From NCBI RefSeq assembly GCF_002482975.1, contig NZ_DLHA01000014.1, forward strand, positions 1 through 51,120: a stretch of 51,120 bases of DNA. The letters run 5' to 3'. The translations under genes were made by a program, and so were the position numbers. Positions within the stretch are counted from its first letter, which is position 1, and each line of letters starts with the position of its first letter. Of this stretch, positions 33,862-42,562 are shown piece by piece. The notes beneath the pieces were generated by a model, which saw only the letters and a list, made by a program, of their open reading frames with translations, searched no databases and had not been told where the DNA came from. The DNA comes from Flavobacterium sp. UBA7680 (GTDB taxonomy: Bacteria; Bacteroidota; Bacteroidia; Flavobacteriales; Flavobacteriaceae).

Positions 33862-36354
33862 TCATTTCCTTCTAAAATATTTTGGAACCTCAAACCATAA
33901 TACGGATACTGATCCTGCCAATACACATACAATAAGCTGAAAAACTGTAGGCATTTCAAAATTAAATAAAGAACGTAAAAAAGGTACTGCAAATAATAGT
34001 ATAACCAAAAGCACCGTAATGCCTATTAAAAGCGAAACCATAAAATTTTTATAGTGAACTGTTACCCATAATGAATAATAAAAAGATCGGTTTACCAGTG
34101 TGAGTAGAACATTAGCCGAAATCAAAGTCAAAAAAACCAAACTTCGCGTGCTGTCTTCATTCCATTGATTATACACTGACCACTGATATATTCCTAATAC
34201 TCCTATGGTAATAACAACTCCCTGCAAAATACTTGTTATCAATTCTTTTACCTTAAAAAAAGTAGACGTTAATGCTCTTGGTCCTCTTTGCATGGTATCG
34301 GCTTCAGTAGGTTCATTCTCATAGAGTATTGAACAGGTTGGTCCCATAATTAGTTCTAGCAGAATTACATGGAGCGGACTGAAAATATTGGGATAAATCC
34401 ATCCTAAAGCAAGTGGAATAAAAACGATCAGAATTATAGGTATATGTATTGATATAATATATTGAATTGCCTTTTTCAGATTCGTATAAATTCTTCTTCC
34501 CATTGCTACTGCATCTACCATTTTAGAAAGATCATCTTCCACCAGAATCAACGAAGCAGCATCTTTCGCTATAGCTGTTCCTTTTTTTCCCATGGCAATA
34601 CCTATGTGAGCTGCTTTAAGTGAAGGTCCGTCATTTACACCGTCACCGGTCATGGCTACAATTTGTCCATTTGCTTTGAGAGCGCTTACAATTCTTAGTT
34701 TGGCTTCGGGAAACATTCGGCTAAACAAATTGATATCCGTTACTTTACTTTGTAATTCTGAATCACTCAACTTCATTAGCTCATCGCCTGTAATGGCTTT
34801 ATCAAATCCCTTAAAACCGATCTGCTGAGCAATTGCGTTTGTTGTACGGGCATTATCTCCTGTAATAATCTTCACCCCAATTCCTGCTTTATAAAAAGAC
34901 TGTAATACCTCTGAAATATTATCCTTAGGCGGATCATAAAAAGCAACTAAGCCTTTAAATATAAATGGAATTTCCTGCTGTTTTTCAGGATAATTATTTC
35001 CTTCCAAAGAGCCTTGAGCAACTCCAAGAACCCTGTATCCTTTTCCGGTTAGTTTATCCATAGCCAATAGGACAATTTCTCTGGTTTCGTTTGTAAGATG
35101 GCAAACTTCAAAAATTGCTTCAGGTGCTCCTTTTGCAGCAATAATTCGATTTCCTCCATCATCTTCAAAAATATGAGTCATCATGGGCGGCCTACCTGAT
35201 AACGGATATTCATGAATCATTTTAAAGTTGGCAGTCAAATCTTTAGCTGTAAACTTTTTATACGTGTTATGCAGAGCAATTTCCATCGGATCAAAAGGTA
35301 TGGGTTCACTAGCCCACATCGCCGTTGTTATAAGGTCCTCAGTTTCTTTTATTTCTTCAAAAGTAGTAATGTCTGCCTCAAGCCCTGATGGGAGATAAAG
35401 GCTTGCCAATTCCATTTTATTCTGCGTTATAGTTCCCGTTTTATCTGTACAGATAATGGTGGCACTGCCCAGTGTTTCAACTGTTTTCATTTGTTTGACT
35501 ACGATGCCCATTTTCATTAACCGGCGCGCTCCCAATGCCATAAATGTTGTAAACGCAACCGGAATCTCTTCTGGTAATATACTCATGGCCAAAGTAAGCG
35601 CTACCAAAAGACTTCCCAAAACATTACCCAATCTGGCATAATTGATAGCCCAAACCAGAATAAAAACTACGACTCCGACAAAAACCATTTTTTTTATAAA
35701 ATTCCCGATTTGAAGTTCTAAAGGCGTCTTTTCTTCAGCAATAGCTTCCAGGCTGCTTCCTATTTTACCTAACCTTGTTTCGTTGCCAATTTCTGTTACT
35801 TTAATAATAGCCAGTCCACTGACAATGGTAGTTCCCGAAAACACTTTATTATCTTCTTTATCTTTATCTTTAAAAACACTCATCGATTCACCGGTAAGTA
35901 TCGATTCGTTTACCGAAAAATCATTTGAACGCAGGATAACACCATCAGCAGGAACCAATCCTCCTTCTTCCACCATTACCAGATCACCAACAACAATATC
36001 TTGTGTTTTAATATTTTGCTGTTTACCCTCACGAATAACTTTGCACAAAGGTTCTATGAATTCCTGTAATTTTGCCAAAGCATTTTGGCTTCTCTTTTCC
36101 TGATAAAGCGATATTGCTGCAATTAACAAAATTGAAGCGGTAAGAAATACTGCGTCGCTATATTGCTTATTGACAAAGTAAATTGCGGCCGCAACGAGTA
36201 ATAAAAGAATCATGGGTTCTGCAAAAATGCTTTTTAGAAAAGCTACGAACCTGTTCTCTTTTTTGTAATTATACTTATTGATTCCATATTTTGCTCTAAA
36301 GTCAAGTACTTCTTCAATATTTAGTCCCTGTAATTCTTGTTCCTTATTATTCAT
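33862..36354 (-). CDS. P2-type cation-transporting ATPase
   Basis: The ATG at 36354 (MNNKEQELQGLNIEEV) gives 830 residues. An ATG at 36375 would add seven. It has the N-terminal cation-ATPase domain (YGINKYNYKKENRFVAFLKSIFAEPMILLLLVAAAIYF) and TGES in the actuator. The fourth helix reads SILPEEIPVAFTTFMALGARRL, where Ca-ATPases have PEGLP. It also has CTDKTGTITQNKM, TGDGVNDGPSLKAAH and a C-terminal membrane bundle with GPTCSILYENEP. The family moves Ca, Mg, Na or H. The substrate cannot be read from the sequence. Plain P2 ATPases often accompany USP, BON and LOG genes in low-oxygen islands. It converges on the beta-CASP gene and follows the OsmC gene. Confidence 0.92.
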   Translation of the reverse strand: MNNKEQELQGLNIEEVLDFRAKYGINKYNYKKENRFVAFLKSIFAEPMILLLLVAAAIYFVNKQYSDAVFLTASILLIAAISLYQEKRSQNALAKLQEFIEPLCKVIREGKQQNIKTQDIVVGDLVMVEEGGLVPADGVILRSNDFSVNESILTGESMSVFKDKDKEDNKVFSGTTIVSGLAIIKVTEIGNETRLGKIGSSLEAIAEEKTPLELQIGNFIKKMVFVGVVVFILVWAINYARLGNVLGSLLVALTLAMSILPEEIPVAFTTFMALGARRLMKMGIVVKQMKTVETLGSATIICTDKTGTITQNKMELASLYLPSGLEADITTFEEIKETEDLITTAMWASEPIPFDPMEIALHNTYKKFTAKDLTANFKMIHEYPLSGRPPMMTHIFEDDGGNRIIAAKGAPEAIFEVCHLTNETREIVLLAMDKLTGKGYRVLGVAQGSLEGNNYPEKQQEIPFIFKGLVAFYDPPKDNISEVLQSFYKAGIGVKIITGDNARTTNAIAQQIGFKGFDKAITGDELMKLSDSELQSKVTDINLFSRMFPEAKLRIVSALKANGQIVAMTGDGVNDGPSLKAAHIGIAMGKKGTAIAKDAASLILVEDDLSKMVDAVAMGRRIYTNLKKAIQYIISIHIPIILIVFIPLALGWIYPNIFSPLHVILLELIMGPTCSILYENEPTEADTMQRGPRALTSTFFKVKELITSILQGVVITIGVLGIYQWSVYNQWNEDSTRSLVFLTLISANVLLTLVNRSFYYSLWVTVHYKNFMVSLLIGITVLLVILLFAVPFLRSLFNFEMPTVFQLIVCVLAGSVSVLWFEVPKYFRRK

Positions 36355-36462
36355 AGCTTGTACATAAATTAGCATCGCCGTATACTATCTTAAAGATACA
36401 AAATAAGTTTTGCTTTAAAGAGCGGCTTCAAGTATTGAAAAGTATAGCTTTTTTATTCCAGA

Positions 36463-36891
36463 CTAACCGATGGAAAGATGTGCAGTCGTACTTTTAAGGC
36501 CTTTAAAACCAAACAATGTTCTTTTACAAATTGAGAAAATCTTCAATGTTTTGTTGATCATTTTACTTTCCTCAATAACGGCCATAGGCCTTAGTACAAT
36601 ATCAGTTATCTCTGAAAATTCATCTGATAGTAGTATAGACGCACGGGCGCTACTTTTGAATCTTTTAAATTTTAATCCTTTATGTCTGGCTGTATTAAAA
36701 AATGCAGTCATATAAGAACTTTCTACGGCGGCGAGAAATAGATGTTCTGCTGACCACGCATTTTCATCGAGATTTTTTAAACAGGAATAAGATGATACTT
36801 CTATATCATTATTAAAGATAACGGCACTTACTTTTGCAGTTCCATTTAGCTGACATTCCAAATCTACCTGATATTCCTGTGAAGTTTTCAT
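36463..36891 (-). CDS. OsmC-family protein with one redox Cys missing
   Basis: A 142-residue OsmC/Ohr-fold protein (WSAEHLFLAAVESSYMTAFFNTARHKGLKFKRF, ILLSDEFSEITDIVLRPMAV, SKMINKTLKIFSICKRTLFG). OsmC peroxidases normally use a Cys in the helix corresponding to AVESSYM (usually AVESCxM) and a second Cys in the late helix (here SICKRT). The first is Ser here, so peroxidase activity is doubtful, though the second Cys is present. It probably forms one transcript with the P-type ATPase 108 bases downstream, although no FNR-like box with the proper spacing was found for this strand. Confidence 0.85.
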   Translation of the reverse strand: MKTSQEYQVDLECQLNGTAKVSAVIFNNDIEVSSYSCLKNLDENAWSAEHLFLAAVESSYMTAFFNTARHKGLKFKRFKSSARASILLSDEFSEITDIVLRPMAVIEESKMINKTLKIFSICKRTLFGFKGLKSTTAHLSIG

Positions 36892-37002
36892 AATAACTAA
36901 ATTAGTTAGTTCTTCATTAGTAATAAATGATATCCAACATATCTTTTATCTGGCACTAAATTAAAAACTAAAAACAGAAGTGCTAAAAGTCATTATTACA
37001 AA

Positions 37003-37045
37003 TGATTCAGATCATTTTTATTCTTTGTGCTTTAATGCAATTTTA
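37003..37045 (+). promoter_or_regulatory. FNR-like box and weak -7 element upstream of the 37150 operon
   Basis: TGATTCAGATCA (37003-37014), within AAATGATTCAGATCATTTTT, is a perfect box. CAATTTTA (37038-37045), with four of six fixed positions of TAnnTTTG, starts 29.5 bases from its centre. The -7 match is weak alone, and the shared spacing is the main support. Confidence 0.55.
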
Positions 37046-37149
37046 CATAGCAAAAGGAATTAACGGTAAATTTTAGATTTAAGAGTTGCACAAGCTTCTA
37101 ATTTCTAAAAACCTAATAAAATCTTATACTAACCCAAAAAAAGATAGCC

Positions 37150-37677
37150 ATGGAAAATCAACAATTATTCGTAGCAAATTATAAATCACTGCAGCAGGCA
37201 GAGGATGCAATCAAAAAATTAAAAAAAAGTGGATACGACATTACAAAACTTTCAATAATTGGTAAAGATTGCTATACGGAGCAAAATGTTCTTGGATACT
37301 TTAACATTTACGATAAAATGGAAAAATGGAGTACTACCGGACTATTTGCCATAGGGCTATGCGGGTTATTGTTTGGATTACTATTTATTTTCAACCTCAC
37401 TGCCAATCTTCCCTACTTTAGAATACCCATTATATATGCCTGTGTCGCCGTACTTCTAGGAGCTACGTTGCCATTAATAGGTATGGGATTTTCAAAAGAC
37501 AAAACCATAAAATATAAAACCGAAGTAAAAGCCCGTAAATATGTGCTGCTTGCTCAGGAAACAAATGCCAACATTGAAATTATGAGAACCACACTTAATA
37601 CTCATATTCCTAAAGAAAATTCAATAGAAGAAAAAGAGAACCGCGCTCTATTAGAGAACGAAGCTTTTCACCTCTAA
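37150..37677 (+). CDS. General-stress-protein-like membrane protein (YflT/DUF1269-type)
   Basis: A 175-residue protein. Residues 1-50 are a ferredoxin-like stress-protein fold (LFVANYKSLQQAEDAIKKLKKSGYDITKLSIIGKD). A hydrophobic pair near 62-84 and 93-115 (GLFAIGLCGLLFGLLFIF, IPIIYACVAVLLGATLPLIG) puts it in the membrane. A hydrophilic tail follows (KYKTEVKARKYVLLAQETN). Related proteins are in many stress islands but their activity is unknown. It lies 52 bases before the BON gene and under the box at 37003-37045. Confidence 0.8.
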   Translation: MENQQLFVANYKSLQQAEDAIKKLKKSGYDITKLSIIGKDCYTEQNVLGYFNIYDKMEKWSTTGLFAIGLCGLLFGLLFIFNLTANLPYFRIPIIYACVAVLLGATLPLIGMGFSKDKTIKYKTEVKARKYVLLAQETNANIEIMRTTLNTHIPKENSIEEKENRALLENEAFHL

Positions 37678-37728
37678 CAAATAAAACACTATAAACTCAA
37701 ATTAAGCAACTATCTAAATAAAAACGAT

Positions 37729-38397
37729 ATGAAAACTAATGAAGAATTGCAAAGAGATGTTCAAGACGCCATTAAATGGGAACCACAGCTGCATGCCGCA
37801 GAAATTGGTGTAACTGCAAAAGATGGTGTAGTAACCCTAATGGGAACTGTAGACGCCTATTACAAAAAAATTGAAGCTGAAAATGCCGCCAAAAATGTTG
37901 ATGGCGTCAAAGCAGTTGTTGAAGAAATTGAAATCAAATATTCCAGCAATACCAAGTCTGATGAAGATATTGCCAACGATGTCTTAAAGGCTCTAACAGA
38001 TAACTGGAATGTACCTCAGGAAAAGATTCAGATTAAAGTTGAAAAAGGCTGGGTTACGCTTGAGGGTCAGGTAACCTGGAATTATCAAAAAGAAGCCGCC
38101 AATAAATCCGTCGGCCATCTTACAGGTGTGAAAGGCGTAACCAACCGTATCAAAATAAAATCTGAAATACAGGATGAAATTGAGAAAAAAAATATTGTAA
38201 AAGCCTTAGAAAGCAATTGGACACTGCACTCTGAGAACATATTCATTAAAGTCGATGGTACAACCGTGACATTGACAGGAGCTGTTTCTTCACTTTTTCA
38301 AAAAGATCTTGCAGAAAAAATAGTTTGGAAAACCCCGGGAATCTGGTCCGTCAATAATCAGCTTGTTGTGGAACATAAGTATGCCATATCAGAATAA
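37729..38397 (+). CDS. Triple BON-domain protein
   Basis: A 222-residue protein made of three BON domains (about 1-70, 75-145, 150-220). Each has the pattern VxxALxxxW...IxVxVxxGxVTLxGxVxxxxxKxxAExxxxxxxGVxxVxN; for example VEKGWVTLEGQVTWNYQKEAANKS. There is no signal peptide, so it is cytoplasmic. BON domains bind lipids or nucleotides and occur in stress proteins (OsmY) but also in soluble island proteins of unknown role. Two close paralogues lie at 41865-43222. It follows the stress membrane protein and precedes a terminator. Confidence 0.92.
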   Translation: MKTNEELQRDVQDAIKWEPQLHAAEIGVTAKDGVVTLMGTVDAYYKKIEAENAAKNVDGVKAVVEEIEIKYSSNTKSDEDIANDVLKALTDNWNVPQEKIQIKVEKGWVTLEGQVTWNYQKEAANKSVGHLTGVKGVTNRIKIKSEIQDEIEKKNIVKALESNWTLHSENIFIKVDGTTVTLTGAVSSLFQKDLAEKIVWKTPGIWSVNNQLVVEHKYAISE

Positions 38398-38401
38398 CTT
38401 T

Positions 38402-38430
38402 AAAAGGGAGATGAAGTTCTCCCTTTTATC
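38402..38430 (+). terminator. Terminator after the BON gene
   Basis: AAAAGGGAG (38402-38410), an eight-base loop, and CTCCCTTTT (38419-38427), immediately after the BON stop. The stem is perfect with a T-rich 3' arm. Confidence 0.8.
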
Positions 38431-38505
38431 CCAGTTTTTTAAAATGCATAAAGAGGTTCATTTTGATAGTTTTTCCTAAAAAAATTATTTTTAAAATTAA
38501 AAATT

Positions 38506-38601
38506 ATGAAAACAATAATAACCTTAATGACAATTACAGCAATCACTGCTGTAATTCTGATTAGTAACATAAGACAAAACCAAAAAAAAACTAACTCTTA
38601 A
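38506..38601 (+). CDS. Very small single-helix membrane protein
   Basis: ATG at 38506 gives 31 residues: a helix TIITLMTITAITAVILI and a polar tail (RQNQKKTNS). It is preceded by an AT-rich leader and followed 11 bases later by a similar small membrane protein. It has no recognised family and could be a stress-induced membrane peptide. Confidence is limited by its size. Confidence 0.45.
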   Translation: MKTIITLMTITAITAVILISNIRQNQKKTNS

Positions 38602-38612
38602 ATAGCAATATC

Positions 38613-38783
38613 ATGGAACCAAGCTGGATCATATTAACATTTATGAGCATCGTCATTTTAATTGTGATGATTTACATCTTTATACAAAACAATAAAGATC
38701 GCAAACAATATGAAAAAGATTTAAACACACCTTCAAATCTGTATGAAGAAGAATCTGAAGTAAATGACTTAGATAAATTTTAA
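38613..38783 (+). CDS. Small single-helix membrane protein
   Basis: ATG at 38613 gives 56 residues with one membrane helix (about 5-25, WIILTFMSIVILIVMIYIF) and an acidic cytoplasmic tail ending in EEESEVNDLDKF. The pattern resembles small membrane proteins such as CcoQ or YtxH-type helpers, but no homology is claimed. It lies between the 31-residue peptide and the 159-residue membrane protein, in the same direction. Confidence 0.5.
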   Translation: MEPSWIILTFMSIVILIVMIYIFIQNNKDRKQYEKDLNTPSNLYEEESEVNDLDKF

Positions 38784-38812
38784 TTTTTTTATCCTATTAA
38801 CAATATGAAAAT

Positions 38813-39292
38813 ATGAAAACTACAATACTGTATACTCTGTTTCTCATAGCTGCTACACTTACGCTAGTGAATCGTTATACTACATTATATATCAATAATT
38901 CAATACTTCATTTTATCATCCTTTTTATTGCAGCTTTAACTTTTGTACTTATAGCAAGCCAGTTATTTGGAAAATTAAAAAGATCAAGATCACAGTTACT
39001 GGCATTCATTATTGTTGGAGTTTTATGTTTTATTAAATCCTTCCTTACTTGGGGTGGTGACTGGAAAACACAAACAATTTTATACAAGAACGTGACGAAT
39101 GATAATAAGAATATAGAGTTTCAAATGCGGGGGGATCGCTTTTCATTCGGATATAAAAAACGCGTTGTAAACAGGTTAAAATTATTTCCCGGATTTGACT
39201 GGACTACTGATATTGATACCGCGACAATCGATCACAAGCACTGGAAAAAAATGAATCTTTATGTTAATGAAATGAAGTTTGCTTCAAAATAA
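38813..39292 (+). CDS. Membrane protein of unknown function
   Basis: A 159-residue protein with three hydrophobic segments (about 5-22, 32-52, 62-80) and a polar C-terminal domain of about 75 residues with WGGDWKTQTILYKN, MRGDRFSFGYKKR, LFPGFDWTTDID. No domain is recognised. It is 67 bases before the USP gene and reads the same way. The context is stress or low oxygen. Confidence 0.65.
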   Translation: MKTTILYTLFLIAATLTLVNRYTTLYINNSILHFIILFIAALTFVLIASQLFGKLKRSRSQLLAFIIVGVLCFIKSFLTWGGDWKTQTILYKNVTNDNKNIEFQMRGDRFSFGYKKRVVNRLKLFPGFDWTTDIDTATIDHKHWKKMNLYVNEMKFASK

Positions 39293-39359
39293 TAATAAAC
39301 CGAATTCGTCATTAATTAAAACAATTAGGGCTTCGTACCCGATCAAAAATCTAGAAAGC

Positions 39360-40190
39360 ATGAAAAAAATACTTGTTACAACCGACTTATCTCATAGCTC
39401 CAAAGTAGCTGTACGTTTTGCTATTCAGCTGGCATCTCAAATAGGTTATGAACTTACATTTCTATATGTAAATACGTCATTTATTATTGATCCTTTTTCA
39501 GCTGTTACTTTTGTAGGTCTTCCGGAGCCAGATAACAAAAAACAGGAGCAAGCTCTTATAAAATTTGTACATACGCTCTACAGACAAACCAACAAACAGC
39601 CAGGTAAAACAACTTATATTGCGGAAAATAAACTTGATGTAAGCGAAGCCATTCTAAATTGTGCCAAAAGAATTAAAGCCGATTATATCTGTATGAGTAC
39701 AAGAGGAGGTGGTCTTGTAAATAAGCTATTGGGAAGTCATACGACCAGAATCTTACATGACTCTCCGATCCCACTTCTGGTTGTTCCAAGATATTACAGA
39801 ATAAAAAAAATAAGTACTATTTTATACCCGTCAGATTTAGAAAAAATAGAAACTGAACTGCCGTTGATTAAAAATTTTGCATCCTCGTTTGATGCTTCGA
39901 TCGCTGTATACCATTATGATTATTTTACACAGGAAGAAGAAGTCCACAAAAAACTCAATAAAATAGAGCATAAATTTAAGTCTGACAAAGTATCTTTTCA
40001 TTTCAAAAAGTTAGATCCGGAAGTATCTCTATTACGACACTTACAGATTGATATTATGACAATAAAACCATCTATCATAACCATGTTTGCCAAAGAAAAC
40101 CGAAACTGGTTGGAGCAATTATTTCAACCGCTTAAAACTTCTGAAAAAGGTTTTAATACCAGAACCCCGATGCTGGTATTTAAAAAATAA
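39360..40190 (+). CDS. Universal stress protein, tandem UspA-like
   Basis: The ATG at 39360 (MKKILVTTDLSHSSKVAVRFAIQLA) is preferred over the upstream start at 39279, which lies inside the previous gene. The 276 residues hold a first full UspA domain (1-145) ending in STRGGGLVNKLLGSHTTRILHDSPIPLLVVP. A second, degenerate one (about 150-276) starts KISTILYPSDLEKIETELPLIKNFA and lacks the GxGx8GSxT motif. USPs bind ATP or act as stress regulators. The gene is followed by a terminator. Confidence 0.9.
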   Translation: MKKILVTTDLSHSSKVAVRFAIQLASQIGYELTFLYVNTSFIIDPFSAVTFVGLPEPDNKKQEQALIKFVHTLYRQTNKQPGKTTYIAENKLDVSEAILNCAKRIKADYICMSTRGGGLVNKLLGSHTTRILHDSPIPLLVVPRYYRIKKISTILYPSDLEKIETELPLIKNFASSFDASIAVYHYDYFTQEEEVHKKLNKIEHKFKSDKVSFHFKKLDPEVSLLRHLQIDIMTIKPSIITMFAKENRNWLEQLFQPLKTSEKGFNTRTPMLVFKK

Positions 40191-40193
40191 TAA

Positions 40194-40236
40194 TTGGCAG
40201 GAAAATCAGATATACGATTTAATCTGCCAATATTTT
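40194..40236 (+). terminator. Terminator after the USP gene
   Basis: TTGGCAG (40194-40200) pairs with CTGCCAA (40224-40230), followed by TATTTTA. The stem is short with a 23-base loop, so it is only moderately supported. Confidence 0.5.
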
Positions 40237-40393
40237 ATATCTTAAAAAACCCTGCTTTTTCGTAATAGCAGTAGTATCTTTAATGGTTCACTATCTTTGA
40301 GCATTACTTTTAAAAATCCTCTTCATTTTCAACCAAGATTGAAATCATAATCTTATGCTATAATAGAATTTGGGTAATCAAAAAACAATTACA

Positions 40394-41041
40394 ATGAAAA
40401 GAAGTATATGGTTCATTATAGTATTATCTGTTTTTTTAGTTCAATGCTCTAGCTCAAGTATAATTAGTTCATGGCAGGCCTCGGAGAAGCTAAATGTAAA
40501 AACTGGTCGTATTGTCGTAGTTGGATTGATAAAAGAATCAGACCAATCGCTTCAGTGGCAAATGGAAAATCACCTTGCTGACGATCTGTGCAACCTTGGT
40601 TATGATGCCATTCCATCTATTGAACTTTATGGCATTGAAGCATTTAAAGGAAAAGATGAAAAAGAGATCATAAAACAATTACAGCAAGATGATATAGCTG
40701 CCGTTTTAACGATTGTATTGCTCAATAAACAAAAAGAAAAGTACTATGCTCCAAAAAGTATGTATGATTTGATAGACCCATATAATGATAATGACTTCTC
40801 TATTTACTATAACGCTATTTACACTAAAATCTACCAGGAAGGATATTATGTCAATGATACCTATTATTTTTGGGAAAGTAATCTATTTACAATGCCAGAT
40901 CAAAAATTAGAATATTCCGTACAGACACAATCCTTTAATCCCTTAAACACCAATAGTCTTGCACATGCATATGGAAAACTAATTATACAGGATATGCTTA
41001 GCAATAATATAATTCATAATAGTCATAAACAGAAAGAATAG
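40394..41041 (+). CDS. Lipoprotein of unknown function
   Basis: The ATG at 40394 gives 215 residues. A TTG upstream at 40370 is less likely. A lipoprotein signal ends FLVQCSSSS. The following part (RIVVVGLIKESDQSLQWQMENHLADDLCNLGYDAIPS) and the repeated helical pairs recall periplasmic lipoproteins of the DUF4136 type, but the match is not sure. A Tyr-rich stretch (YYAPKSMYDLIDPYNDNDFSIYYNAIYTKIYQEGYYVNDTYYFW) is notable. It stands alone between a terminator and a convergent LOG gene. Confidence 0.65.
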   Translation: MKRSIWFIIVLSVFLVQCSSSSIISSWQASEKLNVKTGRIVVVGLIKESDQSLQWQMENHLADDLCNLGYDAIPSIELYGIEAFKGKDEKEIIKQLQQDDIAAVLTIVLLNKQKEKYYAPKSMYDLIDPYNDNDFSIYYNAIYTKIYQEGYYVNDTYYFWESNLFTMPDQKLEYSVQTQSFNPLNTNSLAHAYGKLIIQDMLSNNIIHNSHKQKE

Positions 41042-41115
41042 AATCATTCGGCTTAAAAAAGATTTCAAAAGACTAAAATTTTAAATTACAAATGTAAAAT
41101 GAAAAGCTAAAAACC

Positions 41116-41844
41116 TTAAATCCATTGAATGGGCGTACGGTGAAATTTTGGTTTTAATCCATAATTTTTAATGCTATGCTCAATTATAAAAAGCCTTGCC
41201 TGTTCAATATCATCTGTAATCATGAATAATTTCGAATCAGCATCATTAATGGTTCCCTCACTTTTCATGAGATTAATATGCTCAATAAGCGCTTTATGGT
41301 ATTGTGTATTGAAAATTATTATTGGAAAGTTTTTAATCTTGCCTGTCTGTATAAGTGTAAGCGCTTCAAAATATTCATCTAATGTTCCAAAACCTCCGGG
41401 CATAACTACAAAGGCAAAAGAATATTTTACCAAAAGTATTTTACGAATAAAAAAATGTTTTGTCTCTACCCATTTATCGAGATAAGAATTAGGTATTTGA
41501 TCAACCGGCAGTTTAATATTACAACCAACAGTCTTCCCACCCACTTCTTTTGCTCCGCGATTAGCGGCTTCCATAAGACCTGGTCCTCCGCCTGTCATTA
41601 TTGTAAAACCAAGTTTGGCAAATTCACCTGCAGCCCTTTTGGTAAATTCATAATAAACGTGATCTTCCTTAAAACGGGAAGATCCAAAAAAAGTGATACA
41701 AGGACCAATGTAATAGAGTTTACGAAAGGATTTTATCAGTTCCCATAAAATAATAATTATAAATTTCAGTTCAGCAAATCTCGACTGTGGCCCTTCTAAA
41801 AACTTAATTTCTGACTTATCACTTTGAGTTTCTTGCTCTGTCAT
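41116..41844 (-). CDS. LOG-family (TIGR00730) Rossmann-fold protein
   Basis: A 242-residue protein with the family motifs TGGGPGLMEAANRGA and FVVMPGGFGTLDEYFEAL. Members remove phosphoribosyl from nucleotide-5'-monophosphates (cytokinin riboside 5'-monophosphate phosphoribohydrolase in plants and some bacteria). In other bacteria they are treated as nucleotide-salvage or stress enzymes. It ends the minus-strand BON-BON-LOG operon, 20 bases after the second BON gene, and so should share the FNR-like promoter at 43292-43334. Confidence 0.9.
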   Translation of the reverse strand: MTEQETQSDKSEIKFLEGPQSRFAELKFIIIILWELIKSFRKLYYIGPCITFFGSSRFKEDHVYYEFTKRAAGEFAKLGFTIMTGGGPGLMEAANRGAKEVGGKTVGCNIKLPVDQIPNSYLDKWVETKHFFIRKILLVKYSFAFVVMPGGFGTLDEYFEALTLIQTGKIKNFPIIIFNTQYHKALIEHINLMKSEGTINDADSKLFMITDDIEQARLFIIEHSIKNYGLKPKFHRTPIQWI

Positions 41845-41864
41845 AATTTCAATCGATTAATTAT

Positions 41865-42536
41865 TTAACACAAATAAGGCTGTTCAAGGTTCACTTTTAA
41901 ATGATTGATAACTTTGATTACTCCCGGCGTTTTATACGCAATCCTTTCAGCTTCTTCTTTTTGAAAAATTGACCCAACGATTCCAGATAATTGTACAGTT
42001 GCACCAGCAACCTCAACATCGATCTCATCTGTATCAAACGCCCAATGTCTTTGTAATGCCTTTTCTAGTAATTCTTTCTCTACCTGATCGTATACTTCTC
42101 TTTTAAGTTTAATGTTATTGGTAACTTCCCTTACTCCCTTCTGGTTTCTAATTAATTCCAGAGCGAGCTCTCTTTGAAAATTCCATGGTAAAATACCTTC
42201 TGCAGTTACACGGCCTTTTTCTACAATGATACCAACCGTATTTTGCGGAACGACCTGATTCTCTTTCAATTTTGTGACAATTTGAGTTGCAATTTCCTGA
42301 TCAGTGGTATAGGAAGTTTTTTCAAGTATAACCTGAATTTCATCTACAATTGCTGCCACACCTTTAATTTTTTTTGCAGCATGCAGGGCTTCTGTTTTTT
42401 TAACAAGCATGTCAACATTTCCTGTTAAGGTAACTACACCTTCTTTTACAATAACTCCAATCTCGGCTGCATGCAGCAAAGGCTCGAATTTGAGCGCCTC
42501 TTGAATTTCTCTTTGCAAAATATCATTACTTTTCAT
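41865..42536 (-). CDS. Triple BON-domain protein (second of three paralogues)
   Basis: A 223-residue protein with three BON repeats (VIVKEGVVTLTGNVDMLVKKTEAL; IIVEKGRVTAEGILPWNFQRELAL; VEVAGATVQLSGIVGSIFQKEEAE). It is very similar in plan to the genes at 37729 and 42563, with no signal peptide. It lies 26 bases after the neighbouring BON gene in the minus-strand operon. Three copies in one island suggest expansion by duplication. Confidence 0.92.
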   Translation of the reverse strand: MKSNDILQREIQEALKFEPLLHAAEIGVIVKEGVVTLTGNVDMLVKKTEALHAAKKIKGVAAIVDEIQVILEKTSYTTDQEIATQIVTKLKENQVVPQNTVGIIVEKGRVTAEGILPWNFQRELALELIRNQKGVREVTNNIKLKREVYDQVEKELLEKALQRHWAFDTDEIDVEVAGATVQLSGIVGSIFQKEEAERIAYKTPGVIKVINHLKVNLEQPYLC

Positions 42537-42562
42537 ATTTTTTTATTTAAGGTTTGCATAAA

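Noticed and set aside
36928..36939. Weak box (TGATATCCAACA) near the OsmC start
   Set aside because: The second half-site is mismatched, and the -7 position would be only a few bases from the start codon.
40336..40347. Possible seventh box (AGATTGAAATCA) before the lipoprotein gene at 40394
   Set aside because: The first half-site has one mismatch, and no -7-like element starts 29.5 bases from the centre, so it was not added to the regulon.
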